DNA of 64,000 bases from Bradyrhizobium diazoefficiens. GTDB lineage: Bacteria; Pseudomonadota; Alphaproteobacteria; Rhizobiales; Xanthobacteraceae. Numbering within the stretch: the stretch's first letter is position 1; each line of letters starts with the position of its first letter. Below, one piece after another: positions 1 to 9,811 of this stretch. The position numbers and the translations under genes are program-made. Location of the stretch: NCBI RefSeq assembly GCF_016616885.1, contig NZ_CP067102.1, forward strand, positions 1,330,501 to 1,394,500. The letters are read 5' to 3'. Below the pieces are notes generated by a model. It had not been told where the DNA came from. It did no database searches and saw nothing but the letters and a program-made list of their open reading frames with translations.

Positions 1-1
1 A

Positions 2-469
2 GGCTGGCTGGGTGCGCCGCTCGCCGCGCTCGGCATCAAGGTGGCGTTCACGCCGCTCGGCATCTTCGTCGCCATGATCTTCATCGGCATTCCCTTCGTG
101 GTGCGCACCGTGCAGCCGGTGCTGCAGGATCTCGACCCCGAGATCGAGGAGGCCGCGGGCAGCCTCGGCGCCAGCCGCTGGCAAACGATCATTCGCGTGA
201 TCCTGCCGTCGCTCGGTCCGGCATTGCTCACGGGGCTCGCGCTCGCCTTTGCGCGCGCGGTCGGCGAATACGGCTCGGTGATCTTCATCGCCGGCAATCT
301 GCCCAACGTCTCCGAGATCGCGCCGCTCTTGATCGTGATCCGGCTCTCCGAATTCCGCTATGCCGACGCGACCGCGATCGCCGTCGTCATGCTCGTCGTC
401 TCCTTCGTCATCATCTTCGCAGTCAACCGGTTGCAGCGCTGGGCGCAGAACCGGATCCCGGTGCACTAG
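2..469 (+). CDS. cysT: Sulfate/thiosulfate ABC transporter permease CysT (5' truncated by window)
   Basis: Inner-membrane permease of the CysAWTP sulfate importer. The reading frame is open from base 2, so the N-terminal half lies outside the window; the visible GTG at 41 is internal. The segment carries the cytoplasmic EAA loop that contacts the ATPase ([10 protein letters not shown]) followed by a hydrophobic stretch, then [13 protein letters not shown], which is typical of CysT, and a last membrane segment before a basic tail. cysW begins 11 bp downstream and cysA overlaps cysW, so this is one operon. The periplasmic sulfate-binding protein gene would be expected upstream. Confidence 0.93.
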   Translation, partial: GWLGAPLAALGIKVAFTPLGIFVAMIFIGIPFVVRTVQPVLQDLDPEIEEAAGSLGASRWQTIIRVILPSLGPALLTGLALAFARAVGEYGSVIFIAGNLPNVSEIAPLLIVIRLSEFRYADATAIAVVMLVVSFVIIFAVNRLQRWAQNRIPVH

Positions 470-480
470 GGCGGAATGCG

Positions 481-1381
481 ATGACGATGCAGATCGCCGA
501 CGCCGTTTCGCTGTCCTCGCCCGAGGCGAAGGCGCGCGCGCATGCGGCAGCCGCGCGCAACAATCTCCGTACCGAGCCGAAGGCCGTGCGCATCGCCATC
601 ATCGCGCTGGCGATATTGTTCCTCTCCGCCTTTGTCGTGCTGCCGCTGGTGCTGGTGTTCGCGCAGGCCTTCTCGAAAGGCATTCTGGCCTATTTCGACG
701 CGCTCGCCGAGCCGGAGGCGCTGGCGGCGATCAAGCTGACGCTGCTGGTCGCGGCGATCTCGGTCGGCCTCAACCTTGTGTTTGGTCTCGTCGCCGCCTG
801 GGCGATCGCCAAGTTTGAGTTTCGCGGAAAAACCTTCCTGATCACGCTGATCGACCTGCCATTCTCGGTGAGCCCGGTGATCTCGGGTCTCGTGTTCGTG
901 CTGTTGTTTGGCGCGCAGGGCTATTTCGGGGGCTGGTTGAGGGATCACGACATCCAGATCCTGTTCGCGGTGCCCGGCATCGCGCTCGCTACCACCTTCG
1001 TGACCTTCCCCTTCGTGGCGCGCGCCCTGATCCCCTTGATGCAGGAGCAAGGCACGCAGGAGGAGGAGGCCGCGATCTCGCTCGGCGCCTCGGGCCTGCA
1101 AACCTTCTTCCGCGTCACGCTGCCCAACATCAAATGGGGCGTGCTCTATGGCGTCCTGCTCTGCAACGCGCGCGCGATGGGCGAGTTCGGTGCGGTCTCC
1201 GTCGTCTCCGGCCATATCCGCGGCGAGACCAACACCATGCCGCTGCTGGTCGAGATTCTCTACAACGAGTACCAGTTCGTCGCCGCGTTCGCGATCGCTT
1301 CGCTGCTCGCGATGCTGGCGCTGATCACGCTGATCGCCAAGACCGTTCTCGAACGTCACCTCGGCGAAGGACGCGACATCA

Positions 1382-1392
<11 letters not shown>
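481..1392 (+). CDS. cysW: Sulfate ABC transporter permease CysW
   Basis: Second membrane subunit of the sulfate importer, 303 aa, about the family's usual size. A non-conserved N-terminal tail is followed by a first membrane segment at about residues 40-65 and further hydrophobic segments. The EAA loop ([11 protein letters not shown]) lies near residues 195-207. The motif [20 protein letters not shown] is the expected CysW counterpart of the CysT VGEYGSV motif. The ATG at 481 follows a GGGCGGAATGCG stretch that gives only a weak ribosome-binding site. The last codons overlap the start of cysA by 11 bp, suggesting coupled translation. Confidence 0.94.
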
Positions 1393-2416
<1,024 letters not shown>

Positions 2417-2420
2417 AAAT

Positions 2421-2538
2421 CCCCGTCATTCCGGGGCGATGCGGAGCATCGAACTATGGTGCGCAATCGCGCACCTGAGAATCTCGAGGTTGTGGCGCGA
2501 GATTCCGGGTTCAGCGCTGTGCGCTGCCCCGGAACGAC
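2421..2538. repeat. Intergenic palindromic repeat, GCGCAATTGCGC family (copy 1, degenerate)
   Basis: The stretch is bounded by CCGTCATTCCGGGG on the left and CCCCGGAACGAC on the right, which form an imperfect outer inverted repeat. Inside it, at 2459-2474, is GTGCGCAATCGCGCAC, the same palindrome as in four other copies in this window but with one central mismatch. It sits in the gap after cysA. Such elements are common between genes in Bradyrhizobium-type genomes; that is my family-level knowledge, while the copies themselves are read directly. Confidence 0.75.
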
Positions 2539-2618
2539 TTGCGTCGATTTTCCTCAAAATTCACCTTTCAGCCACGGTTGGTATGCAACAACGGCCCTTC
2601 CTCTGGGGGCTTCGATTC

Positions 2619-3122
2619 ATGCGCGCTGCGGCCGCAATTCTCATCACTTTGCTTCTCGCCGGCTGCGCCGGCAATGAAGCGCCGGTCCAGCAGCCGTCGA
2701 TGTATGCCGACATGTCGGTCCCGGGCGCCAAGCTTGATGCGCCGGCGGCCGCGATCATGATCTCGCAATACCGCCAGAACAACGGTCTCGGCACCGTCAT
2801 CGTCGATCCCGATCTGATGCGGCTTGCCGAATCTCAGTCCCAAGCCATGGCGGCGGCCAACAAGATGGACCACGACGTCCGCGCGCCGCTCGCCAAGCGC
2901 CTTGCTTCCGGCGGCTACCCTGCGACGGTGGCGGTCGAGAACGTCTCGGCCGGCTATCATACGCTGGCGGAAGCGTTTTCCGGTTGGCGCGACTCGCCTC
3001 CGCACCGCGCCAACATGCTCAAGAGCGGTGTCACAAAATTGGGCATAGCGGCGGGCTATGCTCCAGGCACCAAATACAAGGTGTTCTGGACCATGATCCT
3101 GGCTTCGACCGACCCCCGATAA
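2619..3122 (+). CDS. CAP-domain (SCP/PR1-like) lipoprotein
   Basis: Predicted secreted lipoprotein of about 167 aa. From the ATG at 2619 the protein opens with a short signal peptide ending in a lipobox (LLLAGC), so the mature protein should be lipid-anchored at its Cys. An in-frame ATG at 2583 would add 12 residues and is less convincing. The rest is a CAP fold: the conserved HDV, AVENVS and SPPHRANML segments are present, the last being the CAP signature with its His. Bacterial CAP proteins are mostly of unknown function. The gene stands alone between cysA and a patatin gene on the same strand. Confidence 0.82.
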   Translation: MRAAAAILITLLLAGCAGNEAPVQQPSMYADMSVPGAKLDAPAAAIMISQYRQNNGLGTVIVDPDLMRLAESQSQAMAAANKMDHDVRAPLAKRLASGGYPATVAVENVSAGYHTLAEAFSGWRDSPPHRANMLKSGVTKLGIAAGYAPGTKYKVFWTMILASTDPR

Positions 3123-3200
3123 GCCAGACTTGATCCCGGGATGCATTGACGCCGCGGCAGACTGTCGTCACGGTGGCTCGCCTTTTGCTATTGTTCCTGA

Positions 3201-4376
3201 ATGACAGATCATAGCCCGGAAGTCGCAACAGTCCCCGCGAAGGCGCAACGCGTCCTGGTTCTCCAGGGCGGCGGTGCGCTCGGCTCCTATCAGGCAGGTG
3301 CCTATCAGTCGCTGTGCCATTTCGACTTCGAGCCGGAATGGGTCGCCGGCATCTCGATCGGTGCGGTGAATGCCGCCATCATCGCCGGCAACGAGGGGCA
3401 CACCCGCGTCGCGCGGCTCAAGGAATTCTGGGAGATGGTCTCCGCGCCGGTGCCGTGGAAGCCGATTGGCAAGAGCGACCACAGCCGCGAACTGTTCAAT
3501 TCGACCAGCGCTGCGCTGATCGCGACCTTCGGGGTGCCCGGCTTCTTCGTCCCGCGCCTGCCGCCCGCGCCGCTCTGGCCGCCGGGCAGCCCGCAGGCCG
3601 AAAGCTATTACGACACCGCGCCGCTGAAGAAGACACTCGAGCGTCTGGTCGATTTCGACCGCATCAACGATTTGAAGACGCGCCTGTCGGTCGGCGCGGT
3701 CGGCGTCACCTCCGGCAACTTCAAATATTTCGACAATTACGAGTTCAAGAAGCTCGGCAAGAAAATCGGCCCCGAGCACATCATGGCTTCCGGCGCGCTG
3801 CCGCCGGGCTTTCCGTCGGTCGTGATCGACGGCGAGCATTACTGGGACGGCGGCATCGCCTCCAACACGCCACTCGACTTCGTGCTCGATGCCGAGGTCA
3901 ACCGCGACATGCTGATCTTCCAGGTCGACCTGTTCAGCGCCCGCGGTGACCTGCCGAATTCGCTGCTCGAGGCCACCGAGCGCGAGAAGGACATCCGCTT
4001 CTCCAGCCGCACGCGGATGAACACCGACAAGAACAAGCAGATCCACAACGCGCGGAGGGCCGTGCGCGACCTGATCGGCAAATTGCCGGACTATCTGAAG
4101 AACGACCCGTCCGTCGAATTCCTCGCCAAGGTCTCGCGCGAAAGCACTGTTACCGTGGTGCACCTGATCTATCGCAGCAAGAATTACGAATCCTCGTCCA
4201 AGGACTACGACTTCTCGCATGTCGCGATGGTCGAGCATTGGGAAAGCGGCGTGCGCGACGTGCATCTGTCGATGCGCCACAAGGACTGGCTGGAGAAGCC
4301 GCAGTCCGGCGAGACCATGGTGACCTACGATCTCACGGGGGACATCACCGCGCCCCCGCCAAAAAGGAGCGAATGA
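3201..4376 (+). CDS. Patatin-like phospholipase
   Basis: Predicted cytoplasmic lipid acyl hydrolase, 391 aa. The oxyanion loop GGGALGSYQAG is near residues 25-35, the nucleophile elbow GISIG places the catalytic Ser at about residue 52, and the catalytic Asp is in WDGG near residue 216. The C-terminal part, about 130 residues, matches the extension that follows patatin domains in many proteobacteria (DUF3734-type). The stop codon lies one base before the ATG of the 3-hydroxybutyrate dehydrogenase gene, whose ribosome-binding site AAGGAGCG is inside the end of this gene. The tight pairing suggests a role in polyhydroxybutyrate or lipid turnover; that role is inference. Confidence 0.88.
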   Translation: MTDHSPEVATVPAKAQRVLVLQGGGALGSYQAGAYQSLCHFDFEPEWVAGISIGAVNAAIIAGNEGHTRVARLKEFWEMVSAPVPWKPIGKSDHSRELFNSTSAALIATFGVPGFFVPRLPPAPLWPPGSPQAESYYDTAPLKKTLERLVDFDRINDLKTRLSVGAVGVTSGNFKYFDNYEFKKLGKKIGPEHIMASGALPPGFPSVVIDGEHYWDGGIASNTPLDFVLDAEVNRDMLIFQVDLFSARGDLPNSLLEATEREKDIRFSSRTRMNTDKNKQIHNARRAVRDLIGKLPDYLKNDPSVEFLAKVSRESTVTVVHLIYRSKNYESSSKDYDFSHVAMVEHWESGVRDVHLSMRHKDWLEKPQSGETMVTYDLTGDITAPPPKRSE

Positions 4377-4377
4377 T

Positions 4378-5166
4378 ATGGGTACTCTGTCAGGCAAGAA
4401 CGCCGTCGTGACCGGTTCGACCAGCGGGATCGGGCTCGCCTATGCGCGCGCCTTTGCGGCTGCCGGCGCCAATGTCGTGATCAACGGGTTCGGCTCGCCG
4501 GAGGATATCGAGAAGGAGCGCGCCAAGATCGAGTCCGATTTCGGCGTGAAGGCGGTGTATTCGCCCGCCGACATGACCAAGCCGGCCGAGATCGCCGGGA
4601 TGATCGCGCTCGGCGAGAAGTCGTTCGGCTCGGTCGACATCCTCGTCAACAATGCCGGCATCCAGTTTGTCTCGCCGATCGAGGAATTCCCGCCGGAGAA
4701 GTGGGACCAGATCATCGCGATCAACCTGTCCTCGGCTTTCCACGCCATCCGCGCCGCCGTCCCCGGCATGAAGAAGAAAGGCTGGGGCCGCATCATCAAC
4801 ACCGCGTCGGCGCACTCGCTGGTCGCCTCGCCCTTCAAATCGGCTTATGTCTCTGCCAAGCACGGCATCGCCGGCCTGACCAAGACCGTGGCGCTGGAAG
4901 TCGCGACCAACAAGATCACCTGCAACTGCATCAGCCCCGGCTATGTCTGGACGCCGCTGGTCGAGAAGCAGATCCCCGATACGATGAAGGCCCGCAACCT
5001 CACCCGCGAGCAGGTCATCAACGACGTGCTGCTCGACGCGCAGCCGACCAAGGAGTTCGTGACGTCCGAGCAGGTTGCTGCTCTTGCGCTGTTCCTGTGC
5101 AGCGATGACGCCGCGCAGATCACGGGCACGAACCTGTCGATCGACGGCGGCTGGACTGCGGAGTAA
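4378..5166 (+). CDS. bdhA: 3-hydroxybutyrate dehydrogenase (SDR family)
   Basis: NAD-dependent oxidation of 3-hydroxybutyrate to acetoacetate, a step in polyhydroxybutyrate breakdown. The 262-aa protein has the classical short-chain dehydrogenase pattern: TGSTSGIG nucleotide loop near residues 12-19, NNAG, and the Ser144-Tyr157-Lys161 triad with the normal spacing. The long SPGYVWTPLVEKQIPD segment and overall length fit 3-hydroxybutyrate dehydrogenase rather than a generic FabG. It follows the patatin gene by one base. A hairpin repeat lies immediately downstream. Substrate assignment rests on family resemblance. Confidence 0.87.
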   Translation: MGTLSGKNAVVTGSTSGIGLAYARAFAAAGANVVINGFGSPEDIEKERAKIESDFGVKAVYSPADMTKPAEIAGMIALGEKSFGSVDILVNNAGIQFVSPIEEFPPEKWDQIIAINLSSAFHAIRAAVPGMKKKGWGRIINTASAHSLVASPFKSAYVSAKHGIAGLTKTVALEVATNKITCNCISPGYVWTPLVEKQIPDTMKARNLTREQVINDVLLDAQPTKEFVTSEQVAALALFLCSDDAAQITGTNLSIDGGWTAE

Positions 5167-5178
5167 GGGCTCGATGCT

Positions 5179-5269
5179 GTAGGGTGGGCAAAGGCGCGTC
5201 AGCGTCGTGCCCACCATCTTTCCGCTGATCGAAAAAAGTGGTGGGCACGCTCCGCTTTGCCCACCCTAC
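5179..5269. repeat. Inverted repeat of the GTAGGGTGGGCAAAG type
   Basis: GTAGGGTGGGCAAAG (5179-5193) is perfectly complementary to CTTTGCCCACCCTAC (5255-5269), with a second inner inverted pair (GTGCCCACCA and TGGTGGGCAC). The whole forms a large hairpin in the gap between two convergent genes, bdhA and the TauE/SafE gene. It is probably a dispersed intergenic element that can also act as a transcription stop. Confidence 0.8.
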
Positions 5270-5299
5270 GACACCGAGGCCGCGGCGGCCTCTTCCCGC

Positions 5300-6124
5300 T
5301 CAATGGCTCCAGGCCAATGCCGTCACGATCGCGGATTGCAAATTCAGCTCCGCGAACATGATCTTGCCGGCGACCACGACGAGGACGCTGGCGAGCGCCA
5401 CGCGCAGCACCGTCTCCGGCACGCGCGTTGCGCTGAAGCTGCCGAGGATGATGCCGGGTAGTGAGCCCAGCAGCAGCACGCCCATCAGCGCCCAGTCGAC
5501 CGAACCGAGCATCCAGTGTCCGATGCCGGCCACCAGCGTCAGCGGCACGGCATGCGCGATATCAGAACCGACGATGGTCGCCATCGGCAGGCGCGGGTAG
5601 AGCAGCAACAGCACGGTCACGCCGACCGCACCGGCACCGACGGATGAAATCGAGACCAGCACGCCGAGCACGATGCCGGTGACGACGGTCGCAATCACCG
5701 TGGTGCGCTCACTGACCCGCTCCATGCGCCGGCGATAGCGCTCCATGATCGACTTGCGGAAGATCAGCGATGTCGCGGTCAGGATCAGCGCGAAGCACAG
5801 CACCAGATTGACCAGGTTACGCTCGGCATCGCCCCTGAGATCGAGCTTCCACAGCACCAGCAGTGTCAGCGCGCTCGCCGGGATGCTGCCACAAGCCAGT
5901 CGCAGCACCGCAGGCCAGTGCACGCTGCGCGACCATCCATGCACGACACTGCCGCCGGTCTTGGTGGCGGCGGCATAGAGCAGGTCGGTACCGACGGCGG
6001 TGGTCGGGTGGATGCCGAACAGCAGGATCAGCAGCGGCGTCATTAACGAGCCGCCTCCCACGCCGGTCAGCCCGACAAGCAGGCCGACGCCGAATCCCGA
6101 GGCGACGTAGAGCGGATCAATCAT
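5300..6124 (-). CDS. TauE/SafE-family sulfite/organic anion exporter
   Basis: Membrane protein of 274 aa with about eight hydrophobic segments. It opens with FGVGLLVGLTGVGGGSLMTP, the glycine-rich signature of the TauE/SafE (formerly DUF81) family, and repeats a related motif in the second half (SISSVGAGAVGVTV). Members export sulfite, sulfoacetate or other small anions. It lies within 4 kb of the sulfate importer cysTWA but is separated from it by two unrelated genes and is on the other strand, so a link to sulfur metabolism is only suggestive. Two inverted repeats in its upstream region (6149-6169 and 6204-6224) may be operator sites. Confidence 0.88.
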   Translation of the reverse strand: MIDPLYVASGFGVGLLVGLTGVGGGSLMTPLLILLFGIHPTTAVGTDLLYAAATKTGGSVVHGWSRSVHWPAVLRLACGSIPASALTLLVLWKLDLRGDAERNLVNLVLCFALILTATSLIFRKSIMERYRRRMERVSERTTVIATVVTGIVLGVLVSISSVGAGAVGVTVLLLLYPRLPMATIVGSDIAHAVPLTLVAGIGHWMLGSVDWALMGVLLLGSLPGIILGSFSATRVPETVLRVALASVLVVVAGKIMFAELNLQSAIVTALAWSH

Positions 6125-6148
6125 GGTTGGGAAAATCTAGGTTTATCT

Positions 6149-6169
6149 CGTCATTTGGGCAATATGACG
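6149..6169. promoter_or_regulatory. Candidate operator: inverted repeat upstream of the TauE/SafE gene
   Basis: CGTCAT at 6149-6154 and ATGACG at 6164-6169 form 6-bp arms around a 9-bp AT-richer spacer, 25 bp upstream of the exporter start. Dimeric repressors bind sites of this shape. No regulator gene is adjacent, so the binding protein is unknown. Confidence 0.35.
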
Positions 6170-6203
6170 TAGAATAAATTTCCTCTAGAGCGCAATCGCT
6201 TGG

Positions 6204-6224
6204 GTACAATAAGAAAAATTGTAC
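6204..6224. promoter_or_regulatory. Candidate operator or hairpin: GTACAAT-N7-ATTGTAC
   Basis: Perfect 7-bp inverted repeat with a 7-nt A-rich spacer, in the 196-bp gap between the start of the TauE/SafE gene and the end of the flippase gene. It could be an operator for the exporter or, read on the minus strand after the flippase stop, a weak terminator stem. The sequence alone does not decide. Confidence 0.35.
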
Positions 6225-6320
6225 TCCGAGCCGGGAATGGGCAGGTGTTTCGCGTTGTCCTTGGGCCCGTTGCGAAACAGCCGTTCCCCGAGCGGCTGGC
6301 AGGGACGGGCGGGTCCGGAC

Positions 6321-7679
6321 CTATTTACCAAACGCCAGCACGTGCAGCCCCAGCCGCTGCCGCACGATCCAGAACAGCAGCACCGTTTCGAAGGTGAGCG
6401 AGACAGAGGTCGCGGCCGCGGCGCCATGGCCGCCGAAGCGCGGCACCAGCGCGATGCAAAGCACGAGGTTCATCACGAAGGCGAGCGCGTAGGCCAGCGC
6501 GCAGATCTTCTGCTGGCCGAGCATGTTGAGCAGGCGTTCGACCGGTCCGATCGCGGAGCGCACCACGAGGCCGATCGCGGCGACGAACATGATGTCGTAG
6601 CCAACGACGAATTGCGGTCCGAACAGCCAGAGCAGGGGTTTGCCGAGCGCGAGCAGCACGGCGGTCGCCGCCAGCGACGGCCAGAACGTCCAGTTGATGG
6701 CGTGCGCGACATAGGCGGACAAGCGCGCCTTGTCGCCGAGCGCATTGTATTCGGCGAAGCGATGCGCCGTTGTCGCCGACATCGCGTAGTGAATGAACGA
6801 CACCAGCGCCAGCGTCTTCACCACGGCGAAGTAGACGCCGACCTCATCGGACGGGCGGAACTGCTGCAGCACCAGCACGTCAGTGTAGGACAAGAGCAGA
6901 TAGAAGCTTTCGACCAGCAGGATCGGCAGCGAGACCGCGAGCCAGCCGCTGATGTCATAGGCCTTGGGGCCGGGCGTGATGTGATCGGCGAGCTTGCGGT
7001 TCAGCACCACCATCTGCCCCGTCATTGCGATCCACACCGCGCCGGCGCTCGCGACCATCGCGGCGATCGCGCCGAGATGATAGCCGAGCAGGAAGGCGCA
7101 GGCCGTGATGCCGATGATCAGCGCCTGGCGGATGATGAATTGCGGCATCAGGCCGAGCTGCATCCAGTCATGCGAGCGTGCGATGCCGTCCTGGGTGTTG
7201 GCGACGACGAAAGCGGGTAGCGTCATGCAGCCGATATAGAGCGGCAGCTCCTCGGCCGGATCGATCCAAGGCGACAACAACTTGACGATGCCGGCGAGCG
7301 CGAGCGACACCAGCGTGGAGACTGCAAAAGTCAGCCAGCGGCTGCCGGAGAGAAAGCCGCGCAGCAGCGCATGGTCACCGCTGGCGCGATATTCCGGAAT
7401 GATCTTTTGCGCGGAAGCCGAGATGCCGAAATCCATCATGCTGCCGAGCAGCAGCACCCAGGTCCAGACATAGACATAAATGCCGTAGTCGGACGTCCCC
7501 ATCCAGCGCGCGAGCAGGACCTGCGAGACATAGGCGAGGCCCGCACTGATGACGCGGATGATGAAGATGGTGCCGGCCAGCCGCCGCGTCAGCGATGCTT
7601 CGCTCGATCCGCCCGTCAGCCTGGCGCGCAGCCGCGCGATCAACCCGGCCGGTCCGGTCGTTGCGGGTTCTGCATCCAT
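6321..7679 (-). CDS. Polysaccharide flippase / oligosaccharide translocase (MATE-like Wzx family)
   Basis: Integral membrane protein of about 452 aa with a dozen or more hydrophobic segments spread along its length. The N-terminal block (RVISAGLAYVSQVLLARWMG, then YGIYVYVWTW) is the usual opening of Wzx/RfbX-type lipid-linked sugar flippases, and the C-terminal half keeps the repeated helix pattern. I chose the ATG at 7679 (MDAEPATT) because the 12 residues added by the upstream in-frame start lack family character. No glycosyltransferase genes flank it here, so its substrate is unknown. galU, which makes UDP-glucose, is 8 kb away. Confidence 0.8.
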   Translation of the reverse strand: MDAEPATTGPAGLIARLRARLTGGSSEASLTRRLAGTIFIIRVISAGLAYVSQVLLARWMGTSDYGIYVYVWTWVLLLGSMMDFGISASAQKIIPEYRASGDHALLRGFLSGSRWLTFAVSTLVSLALAGIVKLLSPWIDPAEELPLYIGCMTLPAFVVANTQDGIARSHDWMQLGLMPQFIIRQALIIGITACAFLLGYHLGAIAAMVASAGAVWIAMTGQMVVLNRKLADHITPGPKAYDISGWLAVSLPILLVESFYLLLSYTDVLVLQQFRPSDEVGVYFAVVKTLALVSFIHYAMSATTAHRFAEYNALGDKARLSAYVAHAINWTFWPSLAATAVLLALGKPLLWLFGPQFVVGYDIMFVAAIGLVVRSAIGPVERLLNMLGQQKICALAYALAFVMNLVLCIALVPRFGGHGAAAATSVSLTFETVLLFWIVRQRLGLHVLAFGK

Positions 7680-7811
7680 CACGGCCAATTCTAGGAATCC
7701 CCGGGCGTTCCGCATGCTGCGGCAGGCTTGATGCGGTCGTCCCTGGGACTAGCAACCATTCGTTAAGATTCGGTTGGGTGACGATCTGTCTTGTCGCCTC
7801 AACCAACAGTA

Positions 7812-7962
7812 TCGTCCCGGCCTAGTGCGCAATTGCGCACGGGGGCCGGGATCCATAACCCCAGGGAGTAGTTGCGGCGCGAAGCTGGTAACTCCGAATT
7901 TTCGCAAAACTATTGCTGCGGCGTTTGGGTCCCGGATCTGCGCTCCGCCTGTCCGGGACGAC
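7812..7962. repeat. Intergenic palindromic repeat, GCGCAATTGCGC family (copy 2)
   Basis: Outer arms CGTCCCGG and CCGGGACG enclose a perfect 16-bp palindrome GTGCGCAATTGCGCAC at 7825-7840. It fills much of the roughly 340-bp non-coding stretch between the flippase start and the end of the DsbD-like gene. I see no gene in the rest of this stretch. Confidence 0.8.
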
Positions 7963-8018
7963 AGCTGATGGTGGAGCGCCAGCAGAGCATTCACTCGCGC
8001 TTTGTCCAGGACGACGAA

Positions 8019-8858
8019 CTACTCCAAATTCGTATTGAACTCGTACGACTTCTCCGGCCCGACCAGCGTGAACTTCAGCGCCGCGCCGTCGGGCTTGGCG
8101 CCCGGCGGCAATCCGTCGAGCTCGAAGGAAAATCGCTTCACGCCGGGTGGGCTGTGCTCGACCGGCGCAGGGATCGGCAGCGACCACTCCGGCGTCGGCC
8201 CTTCCACGAACAGATTGACCTTGCTGTTCTCGGGCGCAACGACGTCGACCACAACGTTCTTGGGCCCGTCGCGCTTGACGTCGCGGATGGTCAGCGGATT
8301 GGGATCACCGATCGTGGCGGGCTTCGGCACGCTGTCGAGCGCCGCGCGCAGATTGGCATCTTCGGTCGAGGCGACGTTGTTGAAGCCGAGCTCGACATTG
8401 GCCTCGACGGGAATGCAGAGCTTTTCGCAGACCGCGTAATTGATCTCGGCGCGCAATGTCACCGGCTTGTCGGCGGCCTTGGCGACGATGCGCAAGGGCA
8501 GCACGATCTGGTTGTGATAGCCGATCGAATGGCCGCCCGCGCCGTCGTCGAACTTCAGCGGCGCCGGCCACATCACGGTCACCGATTCGACATTATCCGA
8601 CTTGGAGAAGTCGAACCGCGGCGGCACGCCGGAATCGCCGGGCATGCGCCAATAGGTCTTCCAGCCGGGTTGGAGCTGGAAAGCAATACCGCCGAGCAGC
8701 ACCGCGCCGGTGCGCGATCCCGCGAGCAGCCGCACCGCGGAATGGCCGTCGCGCTGCCACAATGAAGCATCGTCGGCATGGGCCACCATCGCCAGCGACG
8801 ACGCAAGCAAGGTGGTCGCGACGCCAAACGCCGCATGCAGGGGAACTCTTGTCAGCAT
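8019..8858 (-). CDS. Periplasmic DsbD N-terminal-domain-like protein
   Basis: Secreted protein of 279 aa with an N-terminal signal peptide ending near AHADD. The body resembles the DsbD alpha/DsbC-like (PF11412-type) domain: the WKTYWRMPGDSGVPPRFD block, PLRIVAKAADKPV and YAVCEKLCIPVEA. The two Cys in that last motif are spaced like the redox pair of the DsbD periplasmic domain. There is no transmembrane DsbD core or thioredoxin domain in the gene, so it would need a separate electron donor. It is divergent from the YqgE gene across a 142-bp gap containing a small palindrome. Function beyond disulfide or cytochrome c biogenesis chemistry is inference. Confidence 0.8.
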   Translation of the reverse strand: MLTRVPLHAAFGVATTLLASSLAMVAHADDASLWQRDGHSAVRLLAGSRTGAVLLGGIAFQLQPGWKTYWRMPGDSGVPPRFDFSKSDNVESVTVMWPAPLKFDDGAGGHSIGYHNQIVLPLRIVAKAADKPVTLRAEINYAVCEKLCIPVEANVELGFNNVASTEDANLRAALDSVPKPATIGDPNPLTIRDVKRDGPKNVVVDVVAPENSKVNLFVEGPTPEWSLPIPAPVEHSPPGVKRFSFELDGLPPGAKPDGAALKFTLVGPEKSYEFNTNLE

Positions 8859-8915
8859 GGCACGTCTTTACAGGGTCGCCCCAGGGCAAACCATTGAATT
8901 GCTTGTGATGGATGC

Positions 8916-8928
8916 ACTTGATTCAAGT
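8916..8928. promoter_or_regulatory. Small palindrome between divergent genes
   Basis: ACTTGA-T-TCAAGT is a perfect 6+1+6 palindrome located between the divergent starts of the DsbD-like gene and the YqgE gene. It is a plausible operator for one or both, but short palindromes also arise by chance. Confidence 0.25.
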
Positions 8929-9000
8929 CTCTGCAAGCCTTGATTTGACAGCAAGGCGGCCCGACATCAGGATAGGAATTGAAACCGGAGTGCTTCATCC

Positions 9001-9645
9001 ATGGCTGCCACAGGCAAGAGGACGGGCGAAAGCACCCGCAGCGCAGGCGCTGGGCTCCCCAATTCGGCCGGTTATCTCGACGGTCGGCTCCTGATCGCGA
9101 TGCCTGTCATGGGCGACTCCCGCTTCGAGCGTTCGGTGATTTATCTTTGTGCGCATTCGGCCGAGGGCGCGATGGGCATCATCGTCAATCATCCGGCCGG
9201 CAGCATCGATTTCCCAGAACTTTTGGAGCAGCTCGGCATCGTCAAGAAGGGCGAGCACATCAAGCTGCCCCAAAATGCCGAAAGCATGAAGGTGCTGGCC
9301 GGCGGCCCGGTCGACACCGGCCGCGGCTTCGTGCTGCACTCCAGCGACTTCTACATCGAGCACGCGACACTGCGGATCGACGACGGCGTCTGCCTCACCG
9401 CGACCGTCGACATCCTGCGTGCGATCGCCAACGGCTCCGGCCCCAAGCACGCCATCCTCGCGCTCGGCTATGCCGGTTGGGCCCCGGGCCAGCTCGAGAC
9501 CGAGATCCAGAGCAATGGCTGGCTGCATTGCGACGCGGACGCGGATTTGATCTTCGGCGACGACGTCGACGAGAAATACGGCCGAGCGCTGCGCAAGATC
9601 GGCATCGATCCCGGCATGCTCTCGAACGAGGCGGGACACGCGTAG
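9001..9645 (+). CDS. YqgE/AlgH family protein (DUF179)
   Basis: Cytoplasmic protein of 214 aa. After a variable tail of about 20 residues comes [23 protein letters not shown], the family's opening, then [28 protein letters not shown] and the [11 protein letters not shown] signature. Length is slightly above the 185-190 aa norm because of the N-terminal tail. Members are widespread and are sometimes called putative transcriptional regulators, but no biochemical role is settled. An inverted repeat element follows the gene. Confidence 0.92.
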   Translation: MAATGKRTGESTRSAGAGLPNSAGYLDGRLLIAMPVMGDSRFERSVIYLCAHSAEGAMGIIVNHPAGSIDFPELLEQLGIVKKGEHIKLPQNAESMKVLAGGPVDTGRGFVLHSSDFYIEHATLRIDDGVCLTATVDILRAIANGSGPKHAILALGYAGWAPGQLETEIQSNGWLHCDADADLIFGDDVDEKYGRALRKIGIDPGMLSNEAGHA

Positions 9646-9677
9646 CTTTCTGGTGGGTGTGGCATAGCTCTCACCGC

Positions 9678-9764
9678 TGTCATTGCGAGGAGCCCTTGCG
9701 ACGAAGCAATCCAGAAACTCTCTGCGGGGCATTCTGGATTGCTTCGCTTCGCTCGCAATGACGG
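9678..9764. repeat. Intergenic inverted repeat, GTCATTGCGAG family (copy 1)
   Basis: Starts GTCATTGCGAGGAG and ends with GCTCGCAATGACGG; an inner pair GAAGCAATCCAGA and TCTGGATTGCTTC completes a long imperfect hairpin. A second copy of the same element is at 16593-16676 and a relict core is at 36915-36939. It lies between the convergent YqgE and dioxygenase genes. Confidence 0.85.
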
Positions 9765-9811
9765 AATTTGTTGAGACGCGCTCGCTCTCAACGACAGGCT
9801 GATCGTTCGTC

